Below, in pieces: positions 19,301 through 29,343 of a DNA stretch of 64,000 bases. The stretch comes from Thermothielavioides terrestris NRRL 8126 (Eukaryota > Ascomycota > Sordariomycetes > Sordariales > Chaetomiaceae): contig NC_016459.1 in NCBI RefSeq assembly GCF_000226115.1, forward strand, positions 1,054,001 through 1,118,000, given 5' to 3'. The stretch's first letter is position 1. Each line of letters starts with the position of its first letter. The translations under genes and the position numbers were made by a program. The notes beneath the pieces were generated by a model. That model was not told the DNA's origin, made no database searches, and was given only the letters and a program-made list of their open reading frames with translations.

Positions 19301-21184
19301 GAAAGCGACAAGATCCGGATCGGCGACCTCGAGGCGGCGCTCGCCAACGCAGAGCAGTCTCTGCGGGAGGAGAAGGAACGCGCCAAGGAGCTGGAACAGC
19401 GGCTCGCTGCCGAGAGGCGGCAGCGCGAGATCGTCGCGAACCGTGAGAAGGAGGAGGTGCAGCAGTTCGTGAACGAGCTGAACCGGGAGGCGTCGGCGGC
19501 CAAGGACGAGGCCAGGAGGCTGCGCAAGAGCCTGACGAGTCGGGAGGTGGAGGCGACCGAGTGGAAGGAGAGGTTGCTCGAGCTGGAGAACAACCTGCGG
19601 GAGGCGCTGGGCGACTTGAACGGTACTAGGTCTAGCCTGCTCAAGGTAAGTTTGCCCGAGCCGAGCGATATAGAGACGGCTCGGATGCTGACCTTCCAGT
19701 CCATCGCGAAACTCCAACGCGATCTGGAGAACACGGTCCGCGACCTCGATGCCACCAAGTCATCCCTCGCCGAGAAGGACCGCATGATCAAGCAGCGCGA
19801 CGCCCTGCTCGAGTCGCACGCGCTCGAGTCTCGCAAGCTGGCGGAGATGCTGGATAAGGAACGGCAGGCTCACCGCAACGTCAAGCACCAGTTCGAGACC
19901 TTCCAGAAGACACACCAGCACATCACCCGCACGGTGAGCTCGCAGGACCAGCGCATCATGGAGCTCGAACAGATGAAGTCGCAAGATAAGAAGCGCCTCT
20001 CGCAGCTCGAGAACACCTTCAAGGAGCAGCTCACCGAGCGCAACAACCTGCTCCTCGTCCTGTGGACGCGCCTCTCGGCGCTGTGCGGCACCGACTGGGC
20101 CCATGATAACAGCCTCATCAACGGGCGTGCGCTGCCCAGCCTGGAATCCGTGGCGACCATGCTGCCGGGCTTCAGTAAGAACCTCCTCGCCGCCGTCAAG
20201 ACCATCGAGACAATGGTTGGCAGCTTCCAGGGCAAGATCAAGAGCGTTGAGAAGGACCTCTGGAGGGAATACCAGACGCTCGAGAACCATCTCGAGCAGC
20301 GGACCAAGAAGCTCGACCGTCTCGAGGCCATCGTGCGCAACGGCATCGCCACGGGCCAGCTGAGCACTCACTCGCACACCCTCACCGAGACGCAGGCCAG
20401 ACTCGCCCGGCTCGAGGACGCCTACCGCCAACTCAAAATCGAGAACCACACGCTGCGCGCCGCCGCCGAAGCCCGACGAGCGGCGTACGCCGCCTCGGCC
20501 GACCATAACGGGCCGGAATCGCCCGGCGGCAGCCCGTCGCCGTTGGTTCCAACAGGGCCCAAGGCGAAGGACAGGAGCAGCAAGATCCCGAAGTCCGGCA
20601 GCAAGAGCAGCGGCCTGGGCAAGATGGCCACGCCGACGCGGAGCTCGTCATCGCACTACCACTACCACCCTCACCCCAGCCGACAGAGCCTGGCCGCGGC
20701 GGACGAGGTGGCCATGCTTTCGCGCTCGAGGGGCGGCAGCCCGGCCACGCCCCGAGGTGGCGGCGACCCTGCTGCCACCGAAGACGACGACACCATCACG
20801 GGCTCGCTACCACAACCAAGCCAGCCCCAAGCAAGCAAGGGAGGACACGACCGAGAAAGAACCAGCGCGTCAGCCGCCACCTCCACGGCCATCACCACAT
20901 CCACAGCCGCGTCCGGCACCAACACCAACAACGCCAGCGCCAGCTCCAACGCCAGCGGGAGCACAGGCGCGGGAGGCAGCAGCAGCGGCGGCGGGGGCAG
21001 CATGGACAACAAGTGGATGCTGCGCCTGCGCGACCTCGAGCACAAGCTCAAGGCCGAGCGCGAGGGCCGCCTGCTCGACCGCGGCGAGGCGCTCAAGCGC
21101 CTCACCGCCAGCGAGAGCGAGAATGCGGCGCTGCGCGAGAACCTCGAGCGCGAGCGCGAGCGCAGGCGCGCGGCGGGCAGGTAG
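16313..21184 (+). CDS. Cnn_1N coiled-coil MTOC protein (ApsB/Mto1- or PcpA-like)
   Basis: One long frame of 1623 codons. A 54-nt in-frame intron is likely at 19646-19699 (GTAAGT donor, GCTGAC branch, TTCCAG acceptor), leaving 1605 residues. Residues 1-440 are disordered and Ser/Pro-rich. At about 448-525 comes a centrosomin N-terminal motif (LKEQSSTIERLSKENFDLKL, then FLSDRL), which in this family recruits gamma-tubulin complexes to microtubule-organising centres. Residues about 500-1440 are almost continuous coiled coil. Residues about 1450-1560 are low complexity (Ser, His, Thr, Asn). The last 60 residues (WMLRLRDLEHKLKAEREGRL onward) resemble the Mto2-binding tail of Mto1/ApsB proteins. 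It probably acts at septal or spindle-pole microtubule-organising centres. Whether it is the ApsB or PcpA orthologue is unsettled, so no symbol is given. Confidence 0.85.
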   Translation: MDNLQEGHEPVSRPSTACKIDPDDDAASPTKQHADEKRPATDVAAVKAENIPPLHPPAAALAAPESSYLESPSMNLRHSDSQAEIIVRQHLQDIESSFSAAPSPLPASNNGLDDTFLFDSPSKKPAPPRFAPNADDSSAVDQSQVLPTLSRSTTSTPHNARESSPQLPGQDNSTDDVGNGTASLETFSSSPTAAATVRSISQALSQAASVRSEPSRERADSPVEQHAPDQPVDDSLLHPDSSASLSTASRDESRERAAADAGHTPGQALKAAKRPRFLRSRIGSQRSSVSSLHTDPDSDVTVGMGADYALQSGGAVPSSGMPRSFNNPLSRSISMGSMASGIEDLHDSSGPVFRQLETLDEVDGSISPQSDSRRGPDRAILQTPKPTKAAALAAPTDTVIARHVRDVQVPESLAKEYKNRGGLVTPARPGTSDAGGFGTSTASRHGRSLTLKEQSSTIERLSKENFDLKLKVMFLSDRLDKLSEEGIKEMISENVELKTGLAVLQRDNKVLRRRVKELEKQLKDEEERPGTARSGQSDDEQSAAYDQEAQEREEELIYLREQVEEYVTEIERLRKENLNKEAEKRRMAEVVRTLGEKTGERLGEDFERQEEADVWKDLLEQETARREQSDEDNRRLRDEIFRLKQELAAHSAVGPMHHTTNIYNITKKPRDRPSSPGRSGTSVLGDADGHATLSVSSTLVEELRRESEQLRHENAELRREVGAQTSMLTSRNREKERLYQEIEDLKMAQRRGAPAPSTIDSLLERSASRAGVHERSQSRASGGTRGTNTAVDDADLEELENKLAELRDKNNDLKLQNQDLQRELNACMADFEAAIEAKRQAEELVAALQDDLETAMSDLMALQAERDEALQEHANLENEFEALRKEAQEEIDALEGEADQRTAEIERLQLDLNDRTENFDALQGEMRKMSEALVRLEDEQEAKLRRIKQLEQELSDANKELEDLEAKLLEANDKANRLSVQQESSQGEIAFLREEQESDKIRIGDLEAALANAEQSLREEKERAKELEQRLAAERRQREIVANREKEEVQQFVNELNREASAAKDEARRLRKSLTSREVEATEWKERLLELENNLREALGDLNGTRSSLLKVSLPEPSDIETARMLTFQSIAKLQRDLENTVRDLDATKSSLAEKDRMIKQRDALLESHALESRKLAEMLDKERQAHRNVKHQFETFQKTHQHITRTVSSQDQRIMELEQMKSQDKKRLSQLENTFKEQLTERNNLLLVLWTRLSALCGTDWAHDNSLINGRALPSLESVATMLPGFSKNLLAAVKTIETMVGSFQGKIKSVEKDLWREYQTLENHLEQRTKKLDRLEAIVRNGIATGQLSTHSHTLTETQARLARLEDAYRQLKIENHTLRAAAEARRAAYAASADHNGPESPGGSPSPLVPTGPKAKDRSSKIPKSGSKSSGLGKMATPTRSSSSHYHYHPHPSRQSLAAADEVAMLSRSRGGSPATPRGGGDPAATEDDDTITGSLPQPSQPQASKGGHDRERTSASAATSTAITTSTAASGTNTNNASASSNASGSTGAGGSSSGGGGSMDNKWMLRLRDLEHKLKAEREGRLLDRGEALKRLTASESENAALRENLERERERRRAAGR

Positions 21185-23377
21185 GCGCCCGCGTCGCTGT
21201 CGCTGCCGCTACCGCTGTCGCGCATCGGAGGTGGAGGAGCTGCTGCTGCTGTTGCTGCTGGTGGTGGTGGTTGGTTTTGGGTTGGCATCGGGGTGGAAGT
21301 AAGGGCGGCAAGAAGACTAAGGCGGGGATGGGGCGCTTGTTCCTGCATATGAAGCGGGTGATGGGTTGGCTGGGGAAGTACGGCGGTGCAGGCGGGGCTG
21401 CTGGTACAAAGGGGCTGAAATCGAAGCGGTTGAGGATGGGGGTCGTCGGTGTGTTGCTGCTTGTGATGATGCTTATGAGCAGGATTATGTTCTTCTGTTC
21501 TGGGCGGGTTGTAAGCATGGGCATGTTCTCTGCGAAGGAGTTTCGGGGTCTCGCGCAGCGGATTGTTACGGCTCTGGCTTATTGATAGTATACCATGCGG
21601 GTTGGGAAATGCTCAATGGGTTGTCAAGGGTTAGCCTGTATCAGCTGGCTTGCGTTCTCTCCTGTCTGGGACCACGGTACTGCGGTTCTTGGTAGTCGGA
21701 GCAGGTGTCCAAGTTTATGGCGAGGCAGTATATTTGTGTACTCTTACTTTGAGGCGCTGTCATCATCCTTTGTACGAGTATGATAGCAGCATTGCTAGGG
21801 CTCTTTATGGACAGGGTTGATGTCGCTGGCCATTGAGCCCTGAGTCTTAGTTCAATGACAAGGGTCTGTCTACAAGGATGTCCTTAGCTTCACTGTAATA
21901 ACTTCCCTTCCGCAAATGTCTTGTGCGTGCCCTACCACCTATCATCAGGGGGGAGAACCCACTCGCGGAGAGAAGGCAACAGACATCTTGGCAGTTGAAG
22001 CAGGATACAGGAGTCAACGGCTTCAGCAACGACAGCATGACTGACCATCAAGGGGGTTCAGAGTATACGGTTCTGTCGACACACTACTATCAGGACCTAG
22101 ATCCTGATGCCTAATCTGGACGGACTTGTTCAGGCCTAGTCGCCTGTCTTGCTGCTGCAGTGCAGCCAGCAGTGCAGCCAGCAGTGAGACCGGTCGGTCC
22201 GTCAGGTAGCTACTCAACCTGTTTCAGTAGGTATCTACTAGTTTGGCAGCAAGAGCTACACAGCAGCCCATCTAAACTTACAAGACTTGCAAGAGCCGCC
22301 AGGCCGGGGAAGGGAATTTCCGGATTTGTTATCCCATGCCTTCACATTAGAGGAAACGCACAAGACGAATGCAGCACAAAGATCAGGAACAAGTCAGAGG
22401 GAGAGTCAGATCAGAAGGGAATACTCAGATCAGGATGGTTAAACCAGGAGAGGACGGTTAACAGAAGAGAGTAGGTACACGAAGAGAGGGCGGCGAAATC
22501 AGGAGAGGTCCCAAGCAGCTGAAGAAGTAGAAGACATGTTAGCTATCCGCATTACTGTACACCCCCCTTTCCCAGCTCTTCTCATCTAAGATTACACCCT
22601 ACACCGACTTCCAACGTAGCAGTAGCTCCTCTCGTAAAGGCTACCAACATCAGCAGACAAAGTGAAAGAAACGTGAATGAACGCTCTACCAACAGGAATC
22701 ACGCGCCGTGCCGTACTGTGCTGTGTCGTGCTCTGTCGTGCCACGTGTGACCAAGTCCGCCGCGCTTGCTCATGTATGGAGAACTAATATAGACGTGGAG
22801 AGCAAAGATGAACGAATAAGAAAAGAAAAAAGGAAGGAAAAGGAACTAGCGTCGAGCTCTCCAACTTCACCGCCAACAGGCTTTCGTAACCAAAACACAA
22901 ACAAACACAAACAAACACAAAACAAAACTCTATCAGTCATGGCGTCATCCACAACCCGATCGATCCCTCCTCTTTCAACACGACAAAACACCCCTCAAAA
23001 GATTACCCCCTGGACTGACTGACTGACACCTCACGTCCCGGCGCCGAGCGTGACACAAGCAGGCAGCAGTCAGATCCATCCATCCAAGCACACAGCTTCA
23101 GCCGTCACTCAGACTCTTTCCTCCACCGCTGCTCACTGGAGCTATTAATACCCGTCGTAACCGTGCATGCCACAGCCAGGACAGTTCTCGGTCACCGTTC
23201 GTCGTCGGCAAACTCCCTCCAAACCCCTCCGTATCGGTTGGTATGTGAGCCAGGATCGATCAGCCAACAGTTAACCACCACAAAACAGGTTGGTTCAACC
23301 ACCGCAAAACGGGTTGGTTCGTCGCCACAGACAAAACCAACACCGCCCCGCCTCACATGACTCAAACACAAAAACGT
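21185..23377. other. Convergent intergenic region
   Basis: About 2.2 kb between the stops of two large convergent genes. No coding frame is supported. It contains minor simple repeats: an AGTGCAGCCAGC duplication near 22160-22185, AAACACAAAC units near 22895-22925 and a GGTTGGTTC tandem near 23285-23320. It probably includes both 3' untranslated regions. Confidence 0.6.
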
Positions 23378-26300
23378 TCACTCTCCAACGGTAATCTCCA
23401 GCCCGCCTCTTCCCCCTTCCCCCTGCCCATCCTCACCTCCCTCCAGCTCCCGCTCCCGCTGCTGCTCTCCATCCCGGTCATGCTCATGCTCATGCTCACC
23501 CTCCCGCTCATGCTCGCGCTCATCCTCATCCTCGCTCTCGCCGACATCACGGACCTCCTCGCCGCGGGCGGCGCGGCGGGCGGTCTCGCGCTCGCGGTAG
23601 ATCTCGCGGCGGCGGGCCTCGGCGTGGCGGAGGGCGTCGACGTAGGTGCGGAACTTGACGATCTCGCGGAGGAGGTACTCGCTCTTGCGCTCCCAGTTGG
23701 CCATGGCGCGGGCGGCGTTGGGCGAGCGGGGCGAGAAGGCGCCCAGCATGGGCGAGCGCAGCGCGTTGTGCGCCTGCAGCTCGGCCTCGAGCGCGCGCAC
23801 GTACCCGAGCAGCGACTCGAGCTGGTCCGCCTCGGCGAGCGGCGACGGCCGCATCGACGGCGTCGGCGGCGTCCAGTCCGCGATGTGCACGCGGTCGCCG
23901 GGGAGGCGGCCGTGGTGCGGGTGCGCGCTGCTGTGGTGGGGGTGCGCGTGGTGGCGCGGGAGGGTGCTGCCGCCGCCGCCGCCGAGGACGCCGGAGCTGC
24001 CGGATCCCGGGCGCACGGCGAAGTCGAAGGAGGCGGAGCGCATCGAGCGGCCTGACTGCATGGACGAGCGGCCGACGCCGGCGGCGGCGACCGAGGCGGC
24101 GTTGGCGGCGCTGCCCGGCCGGGAGTGGCCCTTGGTGCTGCTCGGCGGGCGGCCGCCGACGATGCTGGCGGCGCTGTCGTTGGCGGGGTGGTGGGCGGCG
24201 TTGGTCGACGCACTGTTGATGAGAGCCTCGCTCCAGCCGTATTCGATGTTGGAGATGCCGCCGACCAGCGGGTGCGTGCTGAGGCGGGCGCTCCAGTAGT
24301 TGGCCGTGCTGACGAATTCCCTGCAGATCTCGGGTGTGCCGACCTGGAACAGGTGCACGGCGCCGGTGGGGAGCGAGAGGGCCCAGACGTACGGACGGGT
24401 CCGCGAGTAGCCCGGCGGGGGCAGCGCGGTGGCCAGGGTCTGGCGTAGCGAGAAGGTCCCGAGGTTGGTCGCGTTGTCCTGCCAGTTGCCGCCGCCGACC
24501 ACGGCGCCCTTCGGCAGGAGCGCGGTGCTGCCGAGCCCGCGTCTGGCCTTGTTGCGCAGAGACTTGTTTGGAGAGAAGGAGAACAGGCTCAGCTGGCCCT
24601 TCTGGACGACGGCAAAGACCTCGACCCAGTTGCGGCCCTTGGCCTTCCTGTCGATGCCGTCCAGGTGGTGCTTGTGCGTGACGATGCCCTCCTTGACCCA
24701 CGGCGGTCCCTCCAGCTCCAGGGACTCGTCGTCTAGCAGCTGCTCGTTCTTGATCTCGTCCTTAAGCGTCTCGAGAGCGCTGTCCTCGCGGATGATAGCC
24801 TGGCTCAGCGCGTTCGCGAACCCGATGGACTGCTGGAAGTCGCCGCGCGGGTACGACGAACCGAAGGAATCCATCGACATGGACGTGTGCGTGCGCCCGA
24901 GCGAGAGCTTGCTCCACGTCGCGGAGGAATCGGTCGGGGTCCAAACCGAGTTGCCATCCTCCAAGCTCGTCCTACTAGACGAGAAGCCGTTGTTGAATCC
25001 CCTCGGCCGCGAGCGGCTCTTGGAGTTCCACCGCGAAGAGCTTGCCTTGGCCGCTTCGGGCACCCTGCCGCGAGTGGACGCCACACCCTCTGATGGTGCC
25101 TTGCTCAGCACGCTTGGCGTGCGCTTGAGCACGCCCATGACCGAGAGGCCCCCCGGGGTTTGCGGAGCCGCCGGCTCGGCGCCGAACAGCGGCAGGCGTT
25201 CGTCGCGGATCGAGGCGTAAATGTCCTTGAGCACGAGCTCGACCTGGGCTTCCCAGGCCCGGAGCGGGCCATCGAACGGCGCCTTGACAAGGGGGCCACA
25301 GCTGTCGCCTGGGGTTTGGTCGGAGAAAGTGCCAAGGGCGGAGCCCGGCCTCGGCGGAGGTTTGAACGAAGCGCGGAAGCTGTTGTGCTTCGAGTCCTCC
25401 GACGTGCGTCCCTCGCCATCAGCACCTAGAGTCGCCTTGCCCGGTAGAATGCTCGGCCGGTTGAACGCATCAGGGGCCGACTCCTGGAGGGCCTGCCTGA
25501 TGGTGGTCATGGTGTTCTTGATGAACTGGCTCCTGGTCATCTTGTGCTCAATATCGGCCATGTGCAGGTCGGTGTTGAGCAGGATGATGGAGTAGCATAT
25601 CGTGTGAATGACGTCTGACAGGTTAGCTATGGTCGATGCGGCCTCGGGAACGCCCGGGGGAAGGAAGCCCTTACCTGTCGACTTGAAGCCGTGGTTGGCG
25701 TTACATTCACACCACCGCTTCGAAAAGGCCACCAAGATGCGGTCGAGCTGTTGCGTTTCGGCTCGCAGCAGCAGCCGCTGGCAAACCTGGCGCATACTGG
25801 CCAATATGCTCTGGCCCTCGAAGTCGTAGAGCTCCATGTAGGCGCGCAGGGTCCGCTGCCGCACAATCCCCTCTTCGCCCATCCAAGCGGCGGCCCGGTC
25901 CTTTTGGATGAAATCCTCATTGCCGTCGAAAATCTTCTGCGCCTTTTGGCGATCATCCTCGGTAGGGTCCCCCACTATGATTTCGGGCTCATCAATGGAC
26001 TTCGCTGACTGGTTGATCGACTCGCCCGTCCCCATGCCGTTCGGACTGGGCTCGGCACTGTCAACTCGGAGACTCGGCACGCTGTGTTTGTACCTAGGCT
26101 CAGCACCCGCCTCTGGACTAAGTGCGCTGGAATCACCCCGATCGTTTCGAGCAGAGGGCGACCGCTTAGAGTCCGGCCGCGATGACAACCGAGCCTCTTC
26201 CCTAGCCTTATTCAGGTTGGGGACGCTCTTCGATTTCGACACGACTGGGGAAGGGGACCGCGTCCGGCCGTCTGGCTGCGGTCCCGGTCTGAGGTTCTTC

Positions 26301-28348
26301 TCTCGAGGCTCCGAGCGCGGCGCCTTCCGTTGCCGCACCGGGCTGTCCTCGCTGTCGCTGTTGTCCCTAAGGAATGACTTGGGCGGGGATCCAGCAGGGT
26401 ACTCATCAGGTTGCCGGCTCGGTGTAGCGACCGGGCGTGATCCTGGCGTGACGGTCTCGGGATCGACCTTGCGGATGACGGCCTTCGGGCTCGGCTCGTA
26501 ATCGGGCGAGAAACCTCTGGGCGCGCGGTCTTCGTCATTTTCGGCGGCAGCTCGCTCGGTGGTCTTCTCCTGATGGGGGTCGTGGGGGCTCTCAACCGAG
26601 GGCAACGGAGTATCCGCAGGATTCTCCGGAGCGGCGGAGGCCGAGCTGCTGTCTTGCAGGAATGGGTCCATAGCCCGCCGGAGGCTGGTAATGGGACTAG
26701 GCTCCGCCTTTCCAGCCAGCACGTCTAACCTGTCCAAAGGCAGCTTGACAGCAGGGGCCAGCGGCAAGGCCGGCACCGGTGGCGGCTCAGAATCGGTGAT
26801 GGAGTACTTCCGTCTCCGGAAGAAGGACGAGGTCTTCTTTTGCAGCGTGTGGGTGGCCGATTGGTGGGACTCGCGGGACGGCGGAGTGGAAGATTTCTGT
26901 TGTTGTGAGAAGGCCGAGACCTGAGGCGACGATGAGCTGCTGGTCACGGCCGACTTTGACGACCCGAACATCCTCCTGAAAAAGCCCTGCTTCTCTTTGG
27001 GCTGAGGGGCCGCATTCGCCGGCGGCACTGGGACGGGCTCCTTTGTCTTCTCGTACCCAACATGCGGCGCAGGGGCGGAGTCGAGGTCAAAGACGGGCAG
27101 AGGCGGCGCGTCGCGTGCTGCGTTGAACTTGGGCTCGGCCTTGCGGCCGACCGTCGCGCTCCTGGAAGACCGGGTGCTGCGGCGACGCTCAGGAGCAGCT
27201 CCCCTCGTAGGTGATTTGGGAACCGGCTTCGGCTCGGGAGGCGGCATGACGGGCATGGACGGCGCCGTGGTCAGCTTCCGCGGGCCTGCTGGGACTGTAG
27301 GGGTCGGGGCGGCATCGTATGCGTCGTTGAAGAAGGAGCTCGCGAACTCGACCTGCCAGGGGGCGGGCGACGGGCGCGGCTCGCCGTCAAAGCTGGACGA
27401 CCTGCCCCCAAAGCCCCTGGCCCAGCGCTGGCTACTCAGGACCTGGGCATAGCCTGCGTCGACGCTGGCCGTGCTGCTGCTCTTGCTACCCTTGCCGCCC
27501 CTGGAGTGCAGCGGCCGCGCCGGGCTCCTCTGCGAGGTCTCGCGCATGCTATTGATGCGGCCCAGGCCGGGCTGGTACCCGGAGCTGCTGTTGCTGCGGC
27601 GTCCCCGCGACGATATCCTGCTCGCGTCATCGGCGCCCTCGAAGTCGGAGCTGTACGAGTATCCGTGTCCGTTGGCGCGGCCCGATCTCGAGGTGAACGT
27701 CATCGCCCGTGCGTCCTCGCTGAACGGGGTACGGTAGATGGCCGACTCGTCGTAGCTAGACCTGGAAGGGCCGTAAGTCGTGCCAATCTGACCCATTGAG
27801 AGTTGATCGAGCGAAAGCAGCATGTTCGCGACGAGCGAGTCGCGGGTGACCTGACGGGGGGGGAGCGAGAGGTCGTGCGAGTCCCGCAGGCCGGGGCGGT
27901 GTGGTTCGGGGCGGTCGATATCTTTATCGGTCATGTCGATCGGGATGTCGACGGGGGTAAGACCCTCGAGGAATGTCTCAATGTCGGCGGGATCCCTCCC
28001 CTGCGGCGCTCGCGGGCGGGCGGGCGGAGAATCGCTGACGCTGTCCTCGGACGGCGTGGGCGGCAGGAGGCCGGTGGGTGTCTGCGGGACGGCCTCGGCG
28101 GCTCTGCCCCCGTCTCGCTGTCTGTCTCGTTGCAGGTCTCGCTCCCTGGCTCGCGGCGGTGGCGGCGGCGGCGGTGGCGAGGTGTCGATGTTCAGGTCAG
28201 GTTTGCGCCTGCCGTGCCGGCGGACGGTGTCTGGGGCAGGCATGATCGGCTCTCGGCCAGCACGGCGATCGGGAGGGAGCGGGAAAAGCAACAGCGGGAA
28301 TGGAGTGACACAAGCTGTGGTGGCTGCAGCGCCGTCGACGCCATCCAT
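23378..28348 (-). CDS. Sec7-PH domain Arf guanine-nucleotide exchange factor
   Basis: One frame of 1656 codons on the minus strand. A 60-nt in-frame intron at 25674-25615 (GTAAGG donor, GCTAAC branch, TGTCAG acceptor) is well supported: removing it gives the canonical Sec7 stretch FKSTDVIHTICYSIILLNTD and a 1636-residue protein. The first 780 residues are disordered, with a proline run near residue 60. The Sec7 domain spans about residues 790-965 and ends with LLNTDLHMADIEHKM. The region of the catalytic glutamate reads LLLRAETQQLDRIL instead of the common GEAQ form. A PH domain follows at about 1195-1350 (KEGIVTHKHHLDG, WVEVFAVVQKGQLSLFSFS), then a coiled-coil tail rich in Glu, His and Arg. 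The layout resembles fungal Syt1/EFA6-type GEFs, which load GTP on Arf GTPases at membranes. Met36 (28243) is an alternative start. Confidence 0.88.
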   Translation of the reverse strand: MDGVDGAAATTACVTPFPLLLFPLPPDRRAGREPIMPAPDTVRRHGRRKPDLNIDTSPPPPPPPPRARERDLQRDRQRDGGRAAEAVPQTPTGLLPPTPSEDSVSDSPPARPRAPQGRDPADIETFLEGLTPVDIPIDMTDKDIDRPEPHRPGLRDSHDLSLPPRQVTRDSLVANMLLSLDQLSMGQIGTTYGPSRSSYDESAIYRTPFSEDARAMTFTSRSGRANGHGYSYSSDFEGADDASRISSRGRRSNSSSGYQPGLGRINSMRETSQRSPARPLHSRGGKGSKSSSTASVDAGYAQVLSSQRWARGFGGRSSSFDGEPRPSPAPWQVEFASSFFNDAYDAAPTPTVPAGPRKLTTAPSMPVMPPPEPKPVPKSPTRGAAPERRRSTRSSRSATVGRKAEPKFNAARDAPPLPVFDLDSAPAPHVGYEKTKEPVPVPPANAAPQPKEKQGFFRRMFGSSKSAVTSSSSSPQVSAFSQQQKSSTPPSRESHQSATHTLQKKTSSFFRRRKYSITDSEPPPVPALPLAPAVKLPLDRLDVLAGKAEPSPITSLRRAMDPFLQDSSSASAAPENPADTPLPSVESPHDPHQEKTTERAAAENDEDRAPRGFSPDYEPSPKAVIRKVDPETVTPGSRPVATPSRQPDEYPAGSPPKSFLRDNSDSEDSPVRQRKAPRSEPREKNLRPGPQPDGRTRSPSPVVSKSKSVPNLNKAREEARLSSRPDSKRSPSARNDRGDSSALSPEAGAEPRYKHSVPSLRVDSAEPSPNGMGTGESINQSAKSIDEPEIIVGDPTEDDRQKAQKIFDGNEDFIQKDRAAAWMGEEGIVRQRTLRAYMELYDFEGQSILASMRQVCQRLLLRAETQQLDRILVAFSKRWCECNANHGFKSTGKGFLPPGVPEAASTIANLSDVIHTICYSIILLNTDLHMADIEHKMTRSQFIKNTMTTIRQALQESAPDAFNRPSILPGKATLGADGEGRTSEDSKHNSFRASFKPPPRPGSALGTFSDQTPGDSCGPLVKAPFDGPLRAWEAQVELVLKDIYASIRDERLPLFGAEPAAPQTPGGLSVMGVLKRTPSVLSKAPSEGVASTRGRVPEAAKASSSRWNSKSRSRPRGFNNGFSSSRTSLEDGNSVWTPTDSSATWSKLSLGRTHTSMSMDSFGSSYPRGDFQQSIGFANALSQAIIREDSALETLKDEIKNEQLLDDESLELEGPPWVKEGIVTHKHHLDGIDRKAKGRNWVEVFAVVQKGQLSLFSFSPNKSLRNKARRGLGSTALLPKGAVVGGGNWQDNATNLGTFSLRQTLATALPPPGYSRTRPYVWALSLPTGAVHLFQVGTPEICREFVSTANYWSARLSTHPLVGGISNIEYGWSEALINSASTNAAHHPANDSAASIVGGRPPSSTKGHSRPGSAANAASVAAAGVGRSSMQSGRSMRSASFDFAVRPGSGSSGVLGGGGGSTLPRHHAHPHHSSAHPHHGRLPGDRVHIADWTPPTPSMRPSPLAEADQLESLLGYVRALEAELQAHNALRSPMLGAFSPRSPNAARAMANWERKSEYLLREIVKFRTYVDALRHAEARRREIYRERETARRAARGEEVRDVGESEDEDEREHEREGEHEHEHDRDGEQQRERELEGGEDGQGEGGRGGLEITVGE

Positions 28349-29343
28349 CCGCCAGCCAGGGCAATACCAATTTCGCTCAAATTACACAGTAGGTACGGAA
28401 GTACCTGTGCTGCGGTGTGGCGGAAAATGGTTGGTGCTGGCACCGTTGGGAAGCACGGCGAGCACAGCGCGTCCCTACCGTGTAAAGAGTGTGCGTGCGG
28501 TGTGCCTGTGCCGTGTGGGCAATCTGACCGTCGGGGGCCGGGGTAGGTAATTTAGGGATCTTCTCAGCCGGCCCCACTGTGTTCTAGGTTCATCAATTTG
28601 GGGAAGTTAGTGGCTCGGAGAGAACCGCAGTTCTCACTGGACGCCCAAGCAGTTCTCCTGGCGGAGACCACACGCCAACAGGAACCTGACTCTTGCCATG
28701 CCTACCTGGTACTTTACCGAGCTGACCTTTCTATGGACTAGGTGCTTACTGCCCACCTATGGACGAGACACACATTAAATTGACTCAATTCACGGGTTGC
28801 CACTGCTGGCAGCATCTGTTTTATGTTTTGAAACGATGGAGAGAACCAGACTGTGGGGCTCCGTGCTTCCAGGTTGGTTCCTGCAGGGCCGTCGCAAAAG
28901 CAACTTTCCCCTATTCCCCTGCAGGGGCGACGCTAACTGCACTACACTACACGTGTACGTACATTAAGCTTTCTCATGCAGGAGCTGTGTGCGGGGACCC
29001 ACAAACTACTGTGGTAATGAATTCCCAACCACACACCTATCTTCATCTCCACCTGGCAACAACAAACGTATCCATGGAGAACAGAACTTGATCGCCAGAT
29101 ATCTCGATTCTCGTCGTCTGTTATTCCGTACACTCCCTCTCAACGCACACATGAGCCCGTCAAGACCAAGGCTCCAAACAAGTGGCTGCCTGGCGAGTGG
29201 ACAGTGCCAAGTGCTGACTAAGCCGGGGAAAAGACTGCTGGAGACCAGGAACAGGTGAGAGACGGACCGAGCGCCAGTCCGGCCGGCTGGCCGGATGAGT
29301 GTACCACCAGTGCGCAGCTGAGTATACATACATCCCGTATCCG
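28349..29343. other. Upstream region of the Sec7 gene
   Basis: About 1 kb between the Sec7 start and the stop of the dehydrogenase, both on the minus strand. Only short motif-free frames are present. No repeat or RNA gene was recognised. Confidence 0.5.

Noticed and set aside
18526..19836. Long open frame (436 codons) on the minus strand
   Set aside because: It is antisense to the Cnn_1N coiled-coil gene, is Ser/Arg-rich with no motif, and is the expected mirror of a biased coding frame.
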